Source: Citrobacter farmeri (lineage in GTDB: Bacteria > Pseudomonadota > Gammaproteobacteria > Enterobacterales > Enterobacteriaceae). From it: a stretch of DNA of 64,000 nucleotides. The stretch covers positions 2,976,001-3,040,000 of the forward strand of contig NZ_CP077291.1 of assembly GCF_019048065.1 (NCBI RefSeq), given 5' to 3'. Made by a program: the position numbers and the translations under genes. Below, in pieces: positions 61,292 through 64,000 of this stretch. The notes under the pieces were generated by a model. That model saw only the letters and a program-made list of their open reading frames with translations, was not told the DNA's origin and searched no databases. Positions within the stretch are counted from its first letter, which is position 1; each line of letters opens with the position of its first letter.

Positions 61292-62137
61292 TCAGTCACG
61301 TCTTGCACGCTGGATATCGCGGATCCGCTGTTTTTCCGTACGTGCCATCAGATACCAGGCGATAAAACCGACAATTCCGACCACGCCGAGGATCAGCGTC
61401 GCCAGGGCGTTGATTTCCGGGTTAACGCCCATTCGCACGCTGGAGAAGACCAGCATGGGTAACGTCGTAGCGCCCGGCCCGGAGACAAAGCTGGCGATAA
61501 CCAGATCGTCCAGCGACAACGTAAACGCCAGCAGCCAGCCGGAAACCACCGCCGGCATAATCATCGGCAGTGTAATCACAAAGAACACCTTAAGCGGTGT
61601 CGCCCCCAGATCCATCGCGGCTTCCTCAATGGAGCGATCCAGTTCACGCAGGCGCGATGAAATGACCACAGCCACATACGCTGTACAAAAAGTGACGTGC
61701 GCCAGCCAGATGGTCAACATTCCACGATCTGACGGCCAGCCAATCGCGTGGCCCAGCGCAACAAAGAGCAGCAGCAAAGAGAGGCCGGTGATCACATCCG
61801 GCATGACCAGCGGCGCGGTGATCATAAAAGCAAACCCGTTCGACCCGCGAAAGCGGCCAAAGCGCACCATCACTACGGCGGCAATCGTGCCGAGTATCGC
61901 CGCCATGGTCGCTGCACAGGCCGCGATCGTCAGGCTCAGCCCCACCGCGCTCATCATCGCACTATCGCGGAACAGTTCACCGTACCAGCGCGTTGACCAT
62001 CCCGCCCACACCGTGACCAGCTTTGAACTGTTAAACGAGTAGATGACCAGCATCAGCATCGGCGCATACAGAAAAGTAAATCCGAGGACCAGAATCACAA
62101 TGCGCCAGGGCGAACGAATTACCGGTAAGTTGTTCAT
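61292..62137 (-). CDS. potI: PotI, putrescine ABC transporter permease
   Basis: 281-residue inner-membrane permease of the PotFGHI putrescine importer, with six hydrophobic segments and an EAA loop (EEAAMDLGATPLKVFFVITLP). ATG at 62137 overlaps the potH stop (ATGA), giving the E. coli start MNNLPVIRSPWRI; 14 upstream residues are dropped. Last gene of the operon. Confidence 0.97.
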   Translation of the reverse strand: MNNLPVIRSPWRIVILVLGFTFLYAPMLMLVIYSFNSSKLVTVWAGWSTRWYGELFRDSAMMSAVGLSLTIAACAATMAAILGTIAAVVMVRFGRFRGSNGFAFMITAPLVMPDVITGLSLLLLFVALGHAIGWPSDRGMLTIWLAHVTFCTAYVAVVISSRLRELDRSIEEAAMDLGATPLKVFFVITLPMIMPAVVSGWLLAFTLSLDDLVIASFVSGPGATTLPMLVFSSVRMGVNPEINALATLILGVVGIVGFIAWYLMARTEKQRIRDIQRARRD

Positions 62138-63087
62138 CCGTGGACCCCTCCACTTTTTTGCTGATGTTTGTGGAACCACATAATCGGTACGATCAATAGC
62201 AATAGCATGACGATCGCGACCGCAGAGGCCACCGGCCAGTCGCGGTTGTTAAAGAACTCTTGCCATAGCACACGCCCAATCATGATGCTGTCTGGTCCGC
62301 CGAGCAGTTCCGGGATCACAAACTCCCCCACCGCCGGAATGAACACCAGCATGGAACCGGCAATAATGCCGCCTTTGGTCAGCGGGACAATCACGCTAAA
62401 GAAGGTTTTCAGCGGGCGCGCGCCCAGATCCAACGACGCTTCCACCAGCGAATAATCAATTCGCGTCAGGGCGGTATAAATCGGCAGCACCATAAACGGC
62501 AAATAGGCATAGACAATGCCGATATACACCGCCAGATTGGTGTGCAGAATGGTCAGCGGCTGGTCAATCACCCCCAGCCACAGGAGAAAGTTATTCAGCA
62601 CGCCGTTATTTTTCAGGATCCCCATCCAGGCATACACGCGGATCAGAAACGAGGTCCACGATGGCAGGATCACCAGCAACAGCAAAATATTACGCGTTGA
62701 CGGCTTGCTGTGCGCCACCGCCCACGCCAGCGGATAGCCCAACAGCAGACAGCAAAGCGTCGAAATCCCCGCCACCTGTAGCGACTGCAAATAGGCGTCA
62801 AAATAGAGCGGATCGTCCGTTAGCTGCAGGAAGTTACCGAGATTAAGGGTGATCGACAGTTGCCCATCAGCCCACGCCATCAGTTCGGTATACGGCGGGA
62901 TCGCCCGCGCCATCTCCGCGAGACTGATTTTAAAGACGATCAGGAAAGGCAGCAGGAACAGCAGGATCAACCAGACGTAAGGCAGCGCAATCACCAGTTT
63001 GCGCCCGTGTTTCATCTGCACACGCGCCAGCCAGAGCGTAAAGCCGCCCGGCTTTTCCACGCGTGCCGGAGGTTCAAGTGTACTCAT
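62134..63087 (-). CDS. potH: PotH, putrescine ABC transporter permease
   Basis: 317-residue permease partner of PotI, six hydrophobic segments, EAA loop VEASLDLGARPLKTFFSVIVP. Start at 63087 (MSTLEPPARVEKPGG) matches E. coli; two upstream codons are not used. It follows potG after nine bases. Confidence 0.97.
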   Translation of the reverse strand: MSTLEPPARVEKPGGFTLWLARVQMKHGRKLVIALPYVWLILLFLLPFLIVFKISLAEMARAIPPYTELMAWADGQLSITLNLGNFLQLTDDPLYFDAYLQSLQVAGISTLCCLLLGYPLAWAVAHSKPSTRNILLLLVILPSWTSFLIRVYAWMGILKNNGVLNNFLLWLGVIDQPLTILHTNLAVYIGIVYAYLPFMVLPIYTALTRIDYSLVEASLDLGARPLKTFFSVIVPLTKGGIIAGSMLVFIPAVGEFVIPELLGGPDSIMIGRVLWQEFFNNRDWPVASAVAIVMLLLLIVPIMWFHKHQQKSGGVHG

Positions 63088-63096
63088 CTTCACTCC

Positions 63097-64000
63097 TTAA
63101 ACCGTCAACACCACACAGCTGTCCGCATCCCAGCACAAACGCACCTCATCGCCCCAGGTCGGCAGACCTTTGCGATAACGGTGAGCATTCTGCAACTGAG
63201 CACTGATCATCTGTCCGCTTTTCAGACGAACGTGATAAATGGAGAGATCGCCAAGATAGGCAATGTGCACCACTTCGCCAACGGCGAAGTTAAATCCGTC
63301 GGCAGGTGGCTCATCACACAGCATGATCTTTTCCGGGCGCAGCGCCACGTGAACTGGCACGTTGTCCACCACCGACGCATCCGGATCGACCTTCAGCGGA
63401 TGCACAAGTCCTGGGGAATACAGCACCAGACCGTCATCCTGACGCTCTTTGATAACTCCCTCAAACACGTTCACCGAGCCGATAAACTCTGCACTGTAGC
63501 GGGTGGTTGGATGCTCATAAATCTCTTCTGGCTCACCAATTTGCACGAACTTACCGCGGTTCATAATGGCAATGCGCCCGGCCATGGTCATCGCCTCTTC
63601 CTGATCGTGCGTCACCATCACGCAGGTCACGCCGACGCGCTCAAGGATATCGACCACTTCGAGCTGCATACGGTCGCGTAGCTTTTTATCCAGCGCGCCC
63701 ATCGGCTCGTCGAGTAACAGGAGTTTGGGCCGTTTTGCCAGGCTTCGCGCCAGAGCCACACGCTGACGCTGGCCGCCGGAAAGCTGATGCGGCTTGCGTT
63801 TGGCGAACTCTTGCATATGCACCAGACCCAGCATCTCTTCGACCCGGCTGGTGATTTCCGCTTTCGGCAATTTGTCCTGCTTCAGGCCAAAGGCGATATT
63901 CTGTTCGACCGTCATATGGGGAAACAGCGCATAGGACTGAAACATCATGTTGATGGGCCGTAAATAAGGCGGCACCTGGGACAGGTCAACACCGTCCAAC
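63097..64000 (-). CDS. potG: PotG, putrescine ABC transporter ATPase (5' end outside window)
   Basis: The last 300 residues of an ATPase that is about 377 residues in E. coli; the frame is open to the window edge and the Walker A region is beyond it. Visible are the Q-loop stretch MMFQSYALFPHMTV, signature LSGGQRQRVALARSL, Walker B LLLLDEPMGALD, switch VTHDQEEAM and a C-terminal TOBE-type regulatory domain. It powers PotHI import of putrescine bound by PotF, whose gene would lie further upstream. Confidence 0.96.
   Translation of the reverse strand, partial: LDGVDLSQVPPYLRPINMMFQSYALFPHMTVEQNIAFGLKQDKLPKAEITSRVEEMLGLVHMQEFAKRKPHQLSGGQRQRVALARSLAKRPKLLLLDEPMGALDKKLRDRMQLEVVDILERVGVTCVMVTHDQEEAMTMAGRIAIMNRGKFVQIGEPEEIYEHPTTRYSAEFIGSVNVFEGVIKERQDDGLVLYSPGLVHPLKVDPDASVVDNVPVHVALRPEKIMLCDEPPADGFNFAVGEVVHIAYLGDLSIYHVRLKSGQMISAQLQNAHRYRKGLPTWGDEVRLCWDADSCVVLTV

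Overview
The window is chromosomal DNA of an Enterobacteriaceae species. Nearly all proteins match the E. coli K-12 set in sequence, length and order (ycaO-focA-pflB-pflA ... ycaD-ycaC-dmsCBA-serS-rarA-lolA-ftsK-lrp-trxB-cydDC-aat-infA-serW-clpA-clpS-cspD-macBA-ybjX-ybjD-aqpZ-lysO-hcp-hcr-poxB-ltaE-ybjT-ybjS-amiD-ybjQ-ybjP-artPIQM-artJ-rlmC-ybjO-potIHG). Divergence and several differences from K-12 (a PTS/transketolase operon in place of ycaM/N/K, a B3/4-domain gene and a DUF4282 gene by serW, a DoxX gene between hcr and poxB) point to Citrobacter or a close relative. The genus is an inference; no database was searched.

Layout. (1) 1-5407: end of ycaO, then the fermentative focA-pflB-pflA unit (formate channel, pyruvate formate-lyase and its radical-SAM activase). 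(2) 5427-10178: accessory sugar locus with an RpiR-type regulator divergent from an ascorbate/galactitol-type PTS (IIB, IIC, IIA) and a two-subunit transketolase. Its substrate is unknown, and it is the best candidate for an undescribed system here. (3) 10358-16415: MFS transporter YcaD, hydrolase YcaC and the anaerobic DMSO reductase DmsABC. (4) 16648-24681: serS, rarA, lolA, ftsK and lrp, with a perfect LexA-box core before ftsK. (5) 25228-31063: thioredoxin reductase, the CydDC thiol exporter, Aat and IF-1. (6) 31141-33600: a small variable region at tRNA-Ser(GGA), with a broken LysR-family gene, a duplicated tRNA 3' end (att scar), a stand-alone B3/4-domain gene and an AT-rich stretch with a DUF4282 membrane protein. 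(7) 33683-42743: ClpAS, CspD, MacAB, YbjX and the OLD-family protein YbjD. (8) 43156-53674: AqpZ, LysO, Hcp-Hcr (nitrosative stress), a DoxX protein, PoxB, LtaE, YbjT and YbjS. (9) 53671-64000: AmiD, YbjQ, YbjP, the arginine ABC system ArtPIQM plus ArtJ, RlmC, YbjO, and the putrescine transporter PotI-PotH-PotG, cut by the window end.

Anaerobic and nitrosative functions recur (focA-pfl, dms, hcp-hcr, cydDC). Matching candidate operators are visible: ArcA and FNR-like sites before focA, a NarL/NarP-type palindrome before dmsA, and FNR plus NsrR sites before hcp. ArgR boxes precede artP and artJ, and a PhoP box lies between macA and ybjX. There is no CRISPR array, rRNA, complete insertion sequence or integrase gene. 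REP/BIME elements occur at several gene ends.
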